DNA from: Chara braunii
Lineage: Eukaryota > Streptophyta > Charophyceae > Charales > Characeae
Reading direction: 5' to 3'
Assembly (NCBI GenBank): GCA_003427395.1
Contig: BFEA01000209.1
Coordinates: 253,573 to 297,521 of the forward strand
DNA length: 43,949 bases
The notes under the pieces: generated by a model
Seen by the model: the letters and a program-made list of their open reading frames with translations, nothing else
Database searches by the model: none
What the model was told of the DNA's origin: nothing
Shown: positions 20,271-31,439 of the stretch, piece by piece
Layout: every line of letters begins with the position of its first letter
Position numbering within the stretch: position 1 is the stretch's first letter
Position numbers and translations under genes: made by a program

Positions 20271-22046
20271 TTACTCCCGATAGATCCCGTCATACTCTTC
20301 TGCGCGAAAGGCCTCCCTGATCTCTCCCTCCTCGAACTCATCGTCCTGGCTTTCAGGAATAAGAATTTCACTTTCCTCAGGGCCAAATGAGTCCCTCCGG
20401 TTAAAGCTCCTCTGCAGGAGTGTATTAGTGAGCAAGTACATCCCTCCCATTAATTGCTCATGCTCCTCTACCTGGGTCGGGCCCTCCTCTATCGTCCTCA
20501 CTTCTTCTGCCAGACTATGTGTACCTTCCGATGCCAACTTCATCATCCAGCCAACATCCCTATTCCCCCACGGATCTTCCTCTTGGAAAGGCTTGAGGAC
20601 CAATTCCTCCTTTCGTTCGTACCCCCTTGGCGCTAGCCATATGGGTTGCGTGACGCAACTAGGCACCCTCAAGGACCATTGATTTATGTGGAGGCGGACA
20701 TCCTCCTCCTGATCCAAGAATCCGTCAACTGGCGGGGTGTCCTCAATTGACTCCTGATTCGCCATGTCCCAGTTGATACGGCTCAGCCCATCTTCCCTGT
20801 TCTTGTCCCCTGGAATCCTCTCCAACTCGAAGTTTAACATCCAAATGTAAGTCAACCACCTCGCGATGGTTGGGTCAGATGGAGTATCACTTTTCAGGGA
20901 ACACGCAAGCGTAGTAGGGTCCACCCTCAAAATGAGCCTCCTGCCAGAAATATAGTTCCGGAAGGTCCTCAAACAATGGAGTACCGCCAACGTCTCCTTC
21001 TTAAACTGAGAGTAGTCAGTCGTATTAAGGGTACGACTTTCAAACCTTAGCGGCCTCTCCTTCCCATCCGCATCTGCCTGAATCAAGACCCCTCCTAAGG
21101 CAGTTGGCCCAGCGTCCGTCTCGACAACGAATGACTTTTCCTCCGTGGCCTCATAATTTGGCGCTCCCAACACCAAGCCTCCTTCCTTGAACTCTCCCTT
21201 CATCTTTTCCACAGCCTTTTCCTGGTCTTCGTCCCAGACCCACTCCTGATCCTGACGCACCAGCTTCCTCAAATGCTCCATCTTGGTGGCGAAGTCCTTC
21301 ACAAAACTCCTCCAAAACCCACAGGTCCCAAGGAAGCTCCTCACGTCCGTTATTGACTGAAAGGGGACTGACCACTCTAGGATCTTGTCCGTTTTCTTCA
21401 CATCTGGCCTTCGCCCCTTCTCATTACAGACAAAGCCCAGGATCGTGGCCTCCCTCATACAGTGCTTCGACTTGGGGCCGCTCGCCGTCAAGTTGTGCTC
21501 TTCCAGCAGACCCAGAACCTGATCGATATCCTGGATATGCCTCCAAACGAACCGCCTCACTCCTGGCATTATTTCGTCTCCCTCCTTCTCCTTTGGACCC
21601 TTGACCGCCAAATCCTCAATGTAGGGTTGGGTGATATATGGACTAACCGTCTGCATCACCCTAATCATGTGCCTTTGCACCATCGCCACCGCATTAGTCC
21701 ATCCCTGAGGGGCTACATTCATGTGGATTAGCCCCCTTGGCGTATGCATTGCCGTTACCAGCCTATCCGGCGGGTATACGGAAAACTGGTCATACCCAGA
21801 ATAAAGGTCTATAAGTGAGATTATAGGTCTTCCTTCGCATGACTCTGACAGGGCGTCCGCGTTCGACAATCCTCCCGCGTCCCGCACCGTCACTGCATTC
21901 AATCGTTGCAAATCCTGCACCCACCGTAACGTCCCGTTCGACTTAATAAAACAAAACCAAGGGGAGGCATACGGCCCACTGGAGTAGTCTGCCACGCACG
22001 TCCGCATTTTTTCCGTCCAGGTAGTCCACCACCTTCTTCTCCTCAT
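20271..22046 (-). pseudogene. Reverse transcriptase-RNase H (gypsy pol, decayed)
   Basis: This is the longest open frame in the window (591 codons), but the N-terminal Met is arbitrary because the RT domain begins in another frame upstream. RT motifs: FIKSNGTLRWVQDLQRLN (residues 33-50), motif A with D80 in ISLIDLYSGYDQF, motif B near APQGWTNAVAMVQ, and motif C YIED at 142-145, where the usual YIDD has Glu at the first Asp (codon GAG, 21615-21617). RNase H: D311 (FVVETDAG), E351 (KKETLAVL) and D376 (LRVDPTTL) fit the active site, followed by NREDGLSR. The remaining 170 residues form an acidic linker towards integrase. The frame stops at the TAA 20271-20273. Confidence 0.8.
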
Positions 22047-22488
22047 CCGGATTCGGATATCGCGCGCCCCTCAGATTCTACGGCTCATGTGGGACGGTAT
22101 GGATTCGTATCATTGGGATCTTATCCACGTCCAACCTCCCACGCTCGTCGTCACTAAACGCATACTCGCAATGCCTCCTCTTCATGGTCTCCACCATCAA
22201 GGTCCTCTCCTGAGGCGAAAGGAAGCCAGGCTCGCCAATTATCAGCCCCTCTTCATTCTCATCATTGATTCGACACGGCCCTGCCTGCGCACGCTCCCAC
22301 ATACGTCTTATCAACCCTCGCTCCCACTCATAATAGGCTTCCTCATCCTCCGTGACAAGCACGGGGACCAGGCGACACTTCTTATCTATAGTCTTGTACC
22401 GCCTTTGGGAGCCCTGCTTAAGCCCTCCCCTAAAAAAGGCCAACCCGTCGTTCGGGCCTGGGCCATCGCAGGGTCTCTCCTCCTTCAT
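22047..22488 (-). pseudogene. Pre-RT region of gypsy pol (decayed)
   Basis: An open frame of 136 codons (22488-22078) ends with HTVPHEP and a TAG. Beyond the TAG the same frame continues as NLRGARYPNPDEEKKVVDYL, up to a shift near 22020 that leads into the RT frame. The P-[HY]-x-hydrophobic context and the PNPDEEKKV helix are typical of the first RT palm segment in gypsy elements. The TAG most likely replaces a Trp codon (inference). Confidence 0.6.
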
Positions 22489-22685
22489 GGAAGCCGATAT
22501 ATCAGTTTCACCTCTCCCACCTGAGGGCTTTCCAGGACCTGCTCTCTCAATGCCTTTATGGCCTCGGGGTCCGCCATATCATGTGCCGCCGCCACCTCCA
22601 TCGCCTTATTCACGTCGTTAACGCTCAAAGACAACACTTCGGCCGCTCCTTCCTCCTCTTGTTCCTCTCGAAGTCTTCATCGCGC

Positions 22686-23517
22686 TTACTCAGACTCCTC
22701 GAAGGTAAAGGAGCCGAGGTTGAGCCTGTTCCTCCCACTTCCGGGTCCTGTGTTCCGACACTTGATGATCTCGTAGTTCCCGCAGGCCGGATCAGATAGG
22801 TTCAGGATCATCGTTCCCTCATGCCTATTGAAGACCAAGGTCTCCGTTCGGCAGAGGAACGAACTCCCTAGAAGGATAAAGTGATCGACATTGGGCATGA
22901 CGAAGAAGCACGTTCGTGCCATTACCTTCCCAATTTCCACCATCACGTTAGCCGCATAAAATTTCCTTACAGTTGGCGCCATGCAGCACACCATGATCCG
23001 AATGGTCAACCTCCAGCCCTAGCATGGTCGCATCTTGCTCTCGGATAATGTTCATCTCAGCGCCCGTGTCCACCATTGCGATGCTCGGCTGGTCCCTCAC
23101 CTTCAGATCCACCAACCCACACGCCACACATTTCCAATCTATCCTGGTGCCCGCCTCTGTCCATTCTATCTCCCTGGGCAAAATCGTGTTCAGGTGGACG
23201 TTGGGCACTAACCTTCGTGAGAGTCGCCCTTTTAGTTCACCACGGAACCTTGGTGCCGACGCCAAGATGTCTTTCAAATTCATCAAATCATTGTGACCCT
23301 CCAGGAGCTTATCCACCATTCGGTCCACATCAAAACCCTCCTCCAGCCGGACTGCGTACTTCTTCCTTTTTGGCACGCCGTCGTGCAGGCCCGGCTCCGC
23401 CCCTCCCTGAATTCCTCTCTTCTTGGCCCTCTGCTCGACTCGCCGGTCCTCCTCCTGCCAGGGCCTCTCATCCTCTTCGTCATCACCCTCCTCTTCCTCC
23501 TCCTGAACCTCCACCAC
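22686..23517 (-). pseudogene. Aspartic protease (gypsy, decayed)
   Basis: The first part (23517-22948) starts with an acidic region and reaches AMVDTGAEMNIIR with the catalytic DTG at residues 150-152. A shift near 22985 moves to the frame 23009-22686, where NVDHFILLGSSFL corresponds to the conserved C-terminal LLG-D strand of retroviral-type proteases. It would dimerise and cut the Gag-Pol precursor. It is in the same frame as the end of gag, separated by the TAA at 23518-23520, so gag and protease were probably one reading frame. Confidence 0.7.
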
Positions 23518-25616
23518 TTATTTCCTTCGTTCAGGCTGAGGTTCCCTCCGAGGAGGCGCCCAACCAGGTGCCTGGCTGGACCCTTGACTAGCGGTAGCCT
23601 TACTTTGGCCCCTAGTCTGTGTGGCCTGTGACACCCTTCCATGCGACGTAGGGGGCCTGAAGGTCATCCCTGACCTAGGGCCTGCCCCAGCTGTTGCCAC
23701 GCTTGGACACCCTTGCGGTCCCGATGACGACTCCGGGCCGGACCTATAGAGCATCACTTCAGGGAGGCTCATTTCCCATTACCGGGCCTCTTCGCACATC
23801 ACCCTCAATCGCTCCTGGTACCTGCCGACCTTTGCAAGCAGGTCCTCCATCCTTTCCAGGATGGTCGAGGCCGACTCTCCCACCACTTCTAACCCCTCGT
23901 CGTCCGACTCAACGACTATCGGTTCCTCCTTTATAGTTCCCGCCTTTAGTCGTTGAATCACTTCATCATTTTTATCCACGATCTCTTCGACCCTCACACC
24001 CGGATCCTCCCTTTCTTGCCATATTCGAAACATAGTCGGGGCGGCCGGTGGCCCTGCCGCCGCTCGCCTGAGGGCCTCTTGTCTGATTCCTCCGGGGTCT
24101 TGGGATCGATGTGCTTCCCCCACCTATCGTATATATCCTCGTCCATACAAGAGGAGATTAGTCCCGCCAGCTCGTCGTCCCGTCGCTGTTGGCAGAACCG
24201 TATGGTGTGGCCCACCTCGCCACAGTGCCAACAAGTTGCATTCCGCCAATCAAAGCGGGGCCTCCCGTACCCTTGGCCCCCTTCCTGGCTGCCTTGACCA
24301 CCTTGGTTCTGACCCCCCTGACCATTCCAACCTCCCCCACGGCCTCCACCATTTCCTCCTCGTCCCTGGCCACCCCCTCCTCGACCCCCTTGGCCCCGGC
24401 CCCCATTGCCTTGCCCGCCTTGTCCTTGGCTCCCTCCCCCGGCCACACTAGCTTGCGAGGCCTGTTGGGAGGGCAGCGGTTGGGCCACAGACTGGCCTTG
24501 AGTCGCTGGGTGGCTCGGGGGGCCCATACTTGCCGATGGGCCCGAATAGGGGACCATGTGCCCCATGTGGGCTTGACTCCCTCCACATGAGACACAGTGG
24601 TTGCAACTGGGCCAGGGCGCAGACTAACAATGCGGCACCCAGTGTTCGCAAGTTGGTGGCGGCCCCATGTGCGATGGTCTTGCTGGCGCTGGCGCGGCTG
24701 CGGCGACAGGCGACGGTGCGGCAATGGCTTGGGGAGCCTGTCCCTTCCCTGATCCCTTCCCTCCCAGCAGCAGGTTGCGCTGCTTACTCTGGGCCTTAGT
24801 CAGGGCTTGGGAACCCGTCTCCTCTCCGCCGTAGTCTTCGCGCCCAGCCTCCTTATCTACTGCCCCTGACGCCCGGCCTTGCGCCACAGCCACCCCTCTT
24901 TTCTGTATTTCCGCCTCATTGTCATACCCCAGCGCCGCCAACACGTCCGTGACGATCCTCTTCACCCCTGGGGTCCCGGATGCGGTAGCATCCCTTTCCT
25001 TCCTCTTACGTCTTTGCAGCCGCATCTGGTGCTGCTCTACCTGGTCCAGGCTCCCTTCTTCCACTCCTTTGTCTATAGTTGCCCAGGTGAGCTTCTCACT
25101 CCCTTCCCCATGCTTTGTCAACTCTGCGGCCTCCGAGCCCGTAAGCAATCCCTGAAATGTGGCGCACTGCGCCTCCTCCGAAACCCCGTGCACTTTCCTC
25201 GTCTTTTTCTTGAACTCGTGCACGAACGCCCCTATCATGGAGAAGTCGTTCTTGTTCATGGCTTCCAAGTCCGCCATGGTCAACAACCCATCCCCCAACC
25301 TGTACTTCCTTAGCATCAGGTCCCTGAACCTTACCCAGTTGCCATTTGCGGCGTCCACCACCCTTCCCACCTCCTGATGGTGGCTATGGAGGACGTACCT
25401 CATGATACGCTGGAATCTAACTTCATCTGACAACCCCACCAGCGCCTGCTCAATCAAGTTCAGCCAATCGGACACCCGATCTCCTTTAAAATGGAATGTG
25501 TCAACCTTTGGGACATTGCTCGACGCTCTCTCGCGCTTATCCAAGGCATCGATGAGGTCGTCGAGTGTCACGAGCCTCCTCCCACCGTTCGCCATCTCCT
25601 CTGGCATTTTGATCAA
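23518..25616 (-). pseudogene. Gag: capsid and CCHC nucleocapsid (gypsy, decayed)
   Basis: The first 330 codons (25616-24627) form the capsid part, with TFHFKGDRVSDWLNLIEQAL and a run of helices typical of retrotransposon gag. In-frame Met codons at positions 4 and 8 are alternative starts. A TAG (24624-24626) is followed in the same frame by a Gly/Arg/Gln-rich stretch (about 24440-24265). A CCHC knuckle CWHCGEVGHTIRFC follows, with its first Cys codon at 24231-24233. Near 24100 a shift leads to a helical acidic region (24123-23782), then a TAA (23779-23781) and a Pro/Ser-rich tail to 23518. It would form the virus-like particle and bind element RNA. Confidence 0.75.
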
Positions 25617-25989
25617 CTGCCTCCGGCTTCAATCTTCCTGTTATAAGAAACGATAGGACGAAAGGTCCCACTCAGCAGTCCAATCCCTCACGATCCTATC
25701 GGGTTAACCCCTTAAACATTCAATGCTCTAGACCTGGCAGACATCTTTCTTCCTATTTCCGTTAGGCTTACCCGGATAAGGCCTAACCTTACCATAAAGT
25801 CACCTCACTCACGCGTCTCATCCACGTCATCAGCCAAGCCGCCAATCAATCAATTATTCATACCCACAGTCATATAAACCACCGCACAATCCATCTCATA
25901 GTCTTTCCCTCATCCACTCATATGCCTAATTCTCCTTCATTCCCATACCCGGATGTCGTTCCACCAGGAACAACGGTAGGCTTCCGTTA
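25617..25989 (-). other. Gypsy 5' leader between primer-binding site and gag
   Basis: It is non-coding, pyrimidine-rich on the plus strand, and holds an inverted pair around CGATAGGA and TCCTATCG (25649-25656 and 25702-25709). It is the expected position of packaging and dimerisation signals. Nothing more can be assigned. Confidence 0.45.
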
Positions 25990-26007
25990 TCCCCCGAAAC
26001 GACGCCA
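25990..26007 (-). promoter_or_regulatory. Primer-binding site for tRNA-Asp
   Basis: On the minus strand the sequence begins TGGCGTCGTTTCGGGGGA. It matches the complement of a plant-type tRNA-Asp 3' end including CCA (TGGCGCCGTTGCCGGGGA) at 15 of 18 positions, and one difference (C to T) would be matched by an acceptor stem of the GUCGUUG type. It begins two bases from the end of copy B, the normal place for minus-strand primer annealing. Confidence 0.6.
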
Positions 26008-26480
26008 CCTGTCGAGTGCATCGGTCCGGAACCGCGCGTGGCATTGCAGGACCCTCTCGGTCGCGTCATGCAGGAGTTGGACCTACCTCGCCACGAACAC
26101 GCAAATGGAGCTTCCTTAGGCCGCTCTGGACGAGTGCGCCAGCCATACCTCTCGCTAGCCCCTACAACAGGATAGGGTCTATGCGAGACACAACTTACCT
26201 CCACCTTACAGGAGCTGTCACCTCCCTTCGGTGGGCGTATCCCCGCCGAGCTACCACTCCATGATACGAAAGCTAATCTGTTGCAATCGCAGAGGTGGAC
26301 CAACCGAGGGCGTTTCTCGTTCGCCGTAGCATAGGGGGTACGCGCGGTAATACGCCTATCTGACCCGCACGCGAACCGACATCTTGGGGGGTTGAGGTCC
26401 CAAGCGCGACTCGTCGTCGGTCGACTAGGACGCATCCTACACACCACGCGCACACCACTTTACGAACACAAAAATAAAAC

Positions 26481-26493
26481 ACACACACACACA
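26481..26493. repeat. CA microsatellite
   Basis: A short CA run in copy B. Equivalent but longer or shorter runs lie at 12573 in copy A and 32910 in copy C. Confidence 0.8.
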
Positions 26494-26752
26494 AAGCGAC
26501 ACAACACTCACAACGCGACAACGCTCCTAGCCCCTTGGTAGTCATCCCATAACTCCCCGATGCGGAAATCAGATAGGCGTCGCGCACGAGACTTGGTATA
26601 AAACCGCGCGGGCGCAGGGCTATCTCATATCGACTCGCAAATGCAAATGTGCGCAAGCAGTCGCGATGATGGCGTACTATGTAGCGCCCACAATCAAGCG
26701 GTCCCTCGTGGATCTGAGTACCGCTTGTGACACTCAAGTGTCAAACTCGAAA

Positions 26753-26780
26753 TGTCGTGAGGATCTAATCCTTCACGACA
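26753..26780. repeat. Hairpin within copy B
   Basis: TGTCGTGAGGAT and ATCCTTCACGACA pair with one bulge around a CTA loop. The matching place in copy C (about 33185-33209) has TCGTGAGGG and TCCCTCACGA, so the change of pairs is compensated. A second hairpin (TGCACGRCT/AGTCGTGCA) follows at about 26783. Confidence 0.6.
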
Positions 26781-27556
26781 TTGCACGGCTGAAGGAATAG
26801 TCGTGCAGCCGCCGCGAGACCTCCGGCCCTTGGCTTGAGCGTCTCGTCCGGCAAGGCGAATAGGCTCTGCACGGGGGCAGATTCCTTCCCTGCAGAGTCT
26901 AGGGCTTGGAATGTCCTGGACAAGGACCTTGAATCCCGGCCCAGGACCAACGTCCGACTAAGAAAATCCCAAGACGCAAATAAGCAGAAAGGAGGGTCTT
27001 CCATATGCCCCTCAATCTCAACTTTTAAACAGGGTTTTAACATGGGCCTCTTGGGCCTCTCGAACATTCTTCATAAGCACACCCACACATACACGCATAA
27101 GGGGGATACAGTTGCGACGATCACTTCTCACAGGCACAGTGGGACCCCTCACAACCATGTATATGTGTATGGGATCGTAGGCAATCCAAATCCAAAATAC
27201 GAGCCGCAGGACATACCTGCAATCACACCAAGAATCGAACGACAAAACAGGCACTAGACGGAGTCATCCCCAACCATTCTCTATGCTCATACCCCTTCGC
27301 TTTAGCCATGCAAGCCCCAATCGCCGATCCAACCAACCTCAATTAAATACTCAATGCCTTTGTTAAATGACCATTCAATAAAAGTCCGGGTGAAACCCTT
27401 AATAAACAGTAAAACCACCAGGTCTAACGCCTTTTAGGTTGAGTATGGAGAGTGGGTTGAAATCGAGTCGTAGACCGACGAATCGGCGATGATGGCAAAT
27501 GGTAGAATCTCCCCTATTCAGGGTGGATTGCCAGAATCGCCACCTGTCAAGATGTA

Positions 27557-28160
27557 GTCTAACTCTTTTAGTTCAAGAAAATTTCGGCAGCGCTTCCCGT
27601 AGGAAAAGTGCCTTTTCAAAATTTATACAAGCTCAGATATAAAAAACAGGAGTAATCTATAACTTTGAAAAGTCAGATTCTGTCTAACTCCCTGGATCAG
27701 TAGAAATTTGGGCAGCATCCCCTTTGGAATTGGGGATTTCCCAGATTTATATTAAGCCAAATTTGAACTCAACCCCCAACTTTGAGTTCAACTTAGACAA
27801 AGTCTGACTAACTTCTTAGTTTTGCAGAAATTTCGACAACACTCCCCCTAGAAAAGTGCTCTCCCAAAATTTATACAAAGCTAAGTTTAGAACCCGAGAC
27901 TAACTTTGACATCCCAAAGCCCAATTTTATCTAACTCCCTGAATTAGCAAAAAATTGGGCAGCACTCCCTCTAGAAAAGGGAGGCTTTCCAGATTTTTAC
28001 TAAGTCAGATATAACGAAAAGACAAGTTGAACCTTGACAAGTCAAAATTTGTCTAATTCTTTGAATCTGTAAAAATTTCGGCAGCGCTTCCCGTAGAGAA
28101 AGTGGCTTACCAAAATTTATACAAGTCCAAGTATAACAGTAAGTCTCAACAATGCAAGAA
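27557..28160. repeat. Tandem array of about 120-127-bp units in copy B
   Basis: Five units start with GTCTAACTC-like sequence at about 27557, 27682, 27802, 27929 and 28051. Each continues with AAATTTSGGCAGC, a CTTCCC/CTCCCT block and AAAATTTATAC. Copy C carries the same array at 34171-34720, copy A only the first two units. Confidence 0.8.
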
Positions 28161-28420
28161 TCGTCCTAAGTAAAACAAAGTCAGCCCAGAAAATGCAAAA
28201 AATGGAGCTAACTCCTATCGCTCTAGCATGTGGCGAACCTCTAAAGCAACTACCTGTCAACCTGAAACCCAGACCAAGTAGTAATCTCACTCAGCCACAT
28301 GCAGGCTAAACCATAAAGGTAAGTACTCTCACCAACCCCAAGCTCTTTAACAACCAATAGTTCATGCTTCTTTTGTGAATTACCCCTTTGTACCCAACTT
28401 ACGTAAGGCATAGGTCAGGC

Positions 28421-29357
28421 CACCTGAACTTACAGAGCGCGCCCAACTTAGCCAGGCCTAAAGTCGGAATACCTAAACTTATAGAGTGTTCTGACTTGGC
28501 CAAGTATACACAAACAGATGGCACTACTACTTCTCTCTTCTTTGGGCATGTGACTAGACCACTCTAGTCGACCTGAAATGTTTAAGTAGCCAAGTTATAT
28601 ATATCTCTCTGAACTTAATCTTCAAGGGGGCATAAGGCTGAGCCACTCAAGTTAGAACATTGCTTAGCCTGCTCAAGTTTACCTTAATTATAGCTCTTTA
28701 ATTGTACTCTCTTCAGTTGTGATAAGCTATAGCCAGGTTACCTAAACTTATAGAGCGGCCTGACTAGCCTGTTCCTAATAGCATAGTAATATAGTACAAT
28801 CAGATTGTATCCATTGGGTTCCAACATGTGCGAGGCATTGGGTAAGGCTACCTAAACTTATAGAGCGGTCTGACCCTCTGCCAGGTTCATTCCTCTCTGA
28901 TCCAGTCTGTGTGAGGCAGTAGGCCAGGCTACCTAAACTTATAGAGCGGCCTGTCCCCTGCCAAAATTAATCCCTCAGAACAAAACAGGAGAAGGGCCGA
29001 ACCACCTAAACTTATAGAGCGATTTAGACCTCCTCGTTCAGAACCAAAGAAACAAAAAGAATTCCCTAATAATCAAGGTGACCCAAGGTACCTAAACTTA
29101 TAGAGCGCCCTGAGCCCCTGAAAGTCACTCACAGTCACCCCCCCCCCCCACAAGTCAGAGCAGTTAGGTCACCTAAACTTATAGAGCGTTTTGACTCTCC
29201 ATACAGTTCACAGCACTGGGTCTCCCCAAACTTATGGGGACATCCCAGCCTCCAGAGCTCCAGGCCACCTAAACTTATAGAGCGGCCTGAGGCTCCATGC
29301 AATCCAAAAATAAACGAAGCGCTGGGCTTCCCCAAACTTATGGGGACCTCCCAGCCT
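28421..29357. repeat. Hairpin array with conserved loop, copy B
   Basis: The 16-mer ACCTAAACTTATAGAG occurs at 28471, 28740, 28850, 28931, 29004, 29090, 29171 and 29268, with a variant at 28421. Two related hairpins have CCCCAAACTTATGGGG (29224, 29330). In most units the loop is flanked by short arms that pair but differ from unit to unit, for example AGTCGGAA with TTCTGACT (28462-28469 and 28489-28496), CAGGCC with GGCCTG (29262-29267 and 29285-29290) and CTGGG with CCCAG around the last type. Spacing is irregular, about 70-270 bp, so this is not a simple satellite. Confidence 0.75.
29138..29149. repeat. Poly-C tract
   Basis: Twelve C in a row between two hairpin units. Confidence 0.9.
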
Positions 29358-30179
29358 CAACGACCCAATCAGTCTGCATGCGGTACTGCCTTCCTCCCAA
29401 CCTTTCCCCCAGATGCACCCTCATTCGTTCACAATCTGCTTTCAAGCAACCAACAAAGTCTGAAACTGAAATTTGCACACGCATTCCTATATTTCAGTCT
29501 GACTTGTGTCCTGACAGTCAAACTCAAACCGAGTACATGACTCACACCATACACTCAATCAAACCATAGAGGGTCGTACAAATAGGGGTTATAGTGGGGT
29601 TTATAAAAGGAGTCAGGGAATTACCACTCAGTTCCCTGCCTCCAGGGCTCCTCCTGAGCCCCGGCAGAGCTCCTGCAATCGGTGGGACAAACCTCCCACA
29701 GAGGCCTTGGCGCGGGTCACGGGCCTCAAGCCTGCCTGCCGCCTTCCTCTCAGAACCAAAGAGACTAGACTTAGAGGGAGAAGGATAGAGAAAGAAGGAA
29801 TAAAACACTCAATTAGAAAGATACACGCAGACTTGTGTGAGAGGGCCTTAATTCCTTCAGCACCTGAGGGCCTCGCAATGGCGGCCAACCCACAACACTT
29901 AGTGGAAAATAAAGTAGCCCGATGATGCAGCCATAGCCCAGTAACCGCCGCTGCACGCAGCAATCAAGGTAAACCGCAGAGTCCATGGCAAGGAGGCAGC
30001 CACAGATGTTGCAGCTTTGCAGCCTGCTCCTCTTCCCCTTTGGCTCGCCGACGTGTAGAGTATCGACCCGCCGCCGATCCTGCAAGCCCACTAGGAATGC
30101 CTTCAAGCCCGTTGTTTGCTCCTTTCTGCTTGACTGATTAGCTCTCTCTAACCAACTGGTAGATCAAGCATCCCGCTGC

Positions 30180-30640
30180 CTCTCCACCGACGGGATAGGC
30201 AGTGCGGCTGCCAGCGGGTAGGCCTCTGTAACCCCCCCTCGGCTAGTTCCCCGCAACTCCAAACGCTAGGACGAGCGGCCCGTCTGCCAAGTAGTAATCC
30301 TCGGATTCCGCAGCCCTCCCCTGCTCCTTCGTGCGATGGGGCGGACAGCACAGTGGCCACCGGGTAGACTTCCGATCCCTGCAGCTGGCTTCCCACTACT
30401 CACATCGATAGGAGAGGGCAAAATCGAATGAATCTCCCGCTAAGACACAGATAGATACACCGCCAGAATAGCCTTGCTCGGCCGACTCCCAATAACTGCG
30501 CCTGCAGCGAGGTCAGGTGGGGCGGTTTCCACCTATATGCGGGGCTACGCAATGGCCAGCCGGTAGGTCTCCGAGCTCCTACCTGCTCACACTACCCCCA
30601 CCAATGGGGAGAGCAAAATGGAATGAATCTTCCATTGGAA
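30180..30640. repeat. Diverged tandem units of about 170 bp in copy B
   Basis: Blocks near 30190, 30350 and 30530 share a GGC-CAGC-GGGTAG-like core followed by a CT-rich part. The latter two also share GAGAGCAAAATSGAATGAATCT (30413 region and 30610 region). The related units in copy C lie at 37094 and 40279. Confidence 0.55.
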
Positions 30641-31439
30641 TGCGGGACGATACGTTAGTAATCTTCAAAACTCAGCCTCCCCGGCGCGCTGCTTTTCTCT
30701 ACTAACACTTTTCTTACTAACATTCACACTAATCTAGCATCGGATTCGTGGTCGCCCTACCCCAAAACCCCTACTTCGATCCTCTCCCCGACAGATCCCG
30801 TCGAGGATCGAGCAGTATCCCCGAATTCCCTTTTCCCGTCAGTTTACTTCCCGCCATAGCTCGCGCACCAAGTCTCTTCACTAACTTCTAATCTACTAAT
30901 CTAACACTAAAACTAACACCAGCAATCAACTCGCATTTATAGAAAACCCCCGTTTCGCAACTCTCCGCACCCGATTCCGCTGAGAGTCAAAAGCGCCATT
31001 GGTTTTCTTCTCCCGCTATACCCACTTTCCACAATGTCCCCGCGCAGCGCCTTCTCCCCAACCTCCCATTCTGCTATCCCTCTGCCAAAACTAACCGCGG
31101 ATCCGAGGTCGCCTCGGCCAGAAACCCCCACATCACCTCGTTTTCCGCCCAACCCCGCCGACAACCGCGCCCGCTAGCCACTCTTCACCCGCGCTACTCT
31201 CCTCCTTCGAAAGCACCCGGCCGTGAACGGGCGCCAGGTTCATTCGCCTTGCGGCTGTCTTCCCCGTCCGCTATCCCCTCCTCCTTCGTGTAGCCGTTAA
31301 CCAAAACTAACTCCCTGCGACCGACCGGCCTGCCTCACTCAAACAGCACACGGGTCAAGCAAGGGAGCTCCGACAGCCAAAAACCGACCAAGGGAACGCC
31401 ACCCCGACTTTATACATGCCCGCGCCACGCGCGGGCCAA

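Larger units (their letters stand above)
16953..25616 (-). mobile_element. Ty3/gypsy LTR retrotransposon, internal region
   Basis: Read leftwards the order is gag, protease, RT, RNase H, integrase, which is the Ty3/gypsy order (integrase last, unlike Ty1/copia). An extra ORF3 follows and runs on to 16153. A tRNA-Asp-type primer-binding site sits upstream of gag beside copy B, the presumed 5' LTR; copy A lies beyond ORF3 as the presumed 3' LTR. At least eight stops and five frameshifts are spread over all genes. No polypurine tract or target-site duplication could be located with confidence. Confidence 0.8.

Noticed and set aside
24189-24590. Plus-strand frame of 133 codons rich in Pro, Thr and Ala
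   Set aside because: It is antisense to the Gly-rich and CCHC part of gag.
27786-27796. End of the LTR at the A/B divergence point
   Set aside because: B and C continue together past this point, and it lies inside a tandem-repeat unit.
28421-29357. CRISPR-like array
   Set aside because: The repeats are short, irregularly spaced and flanked by complementary arms that vary. The surrounding sequence is a eukaryotic LTR-like repeat with no cas genes.
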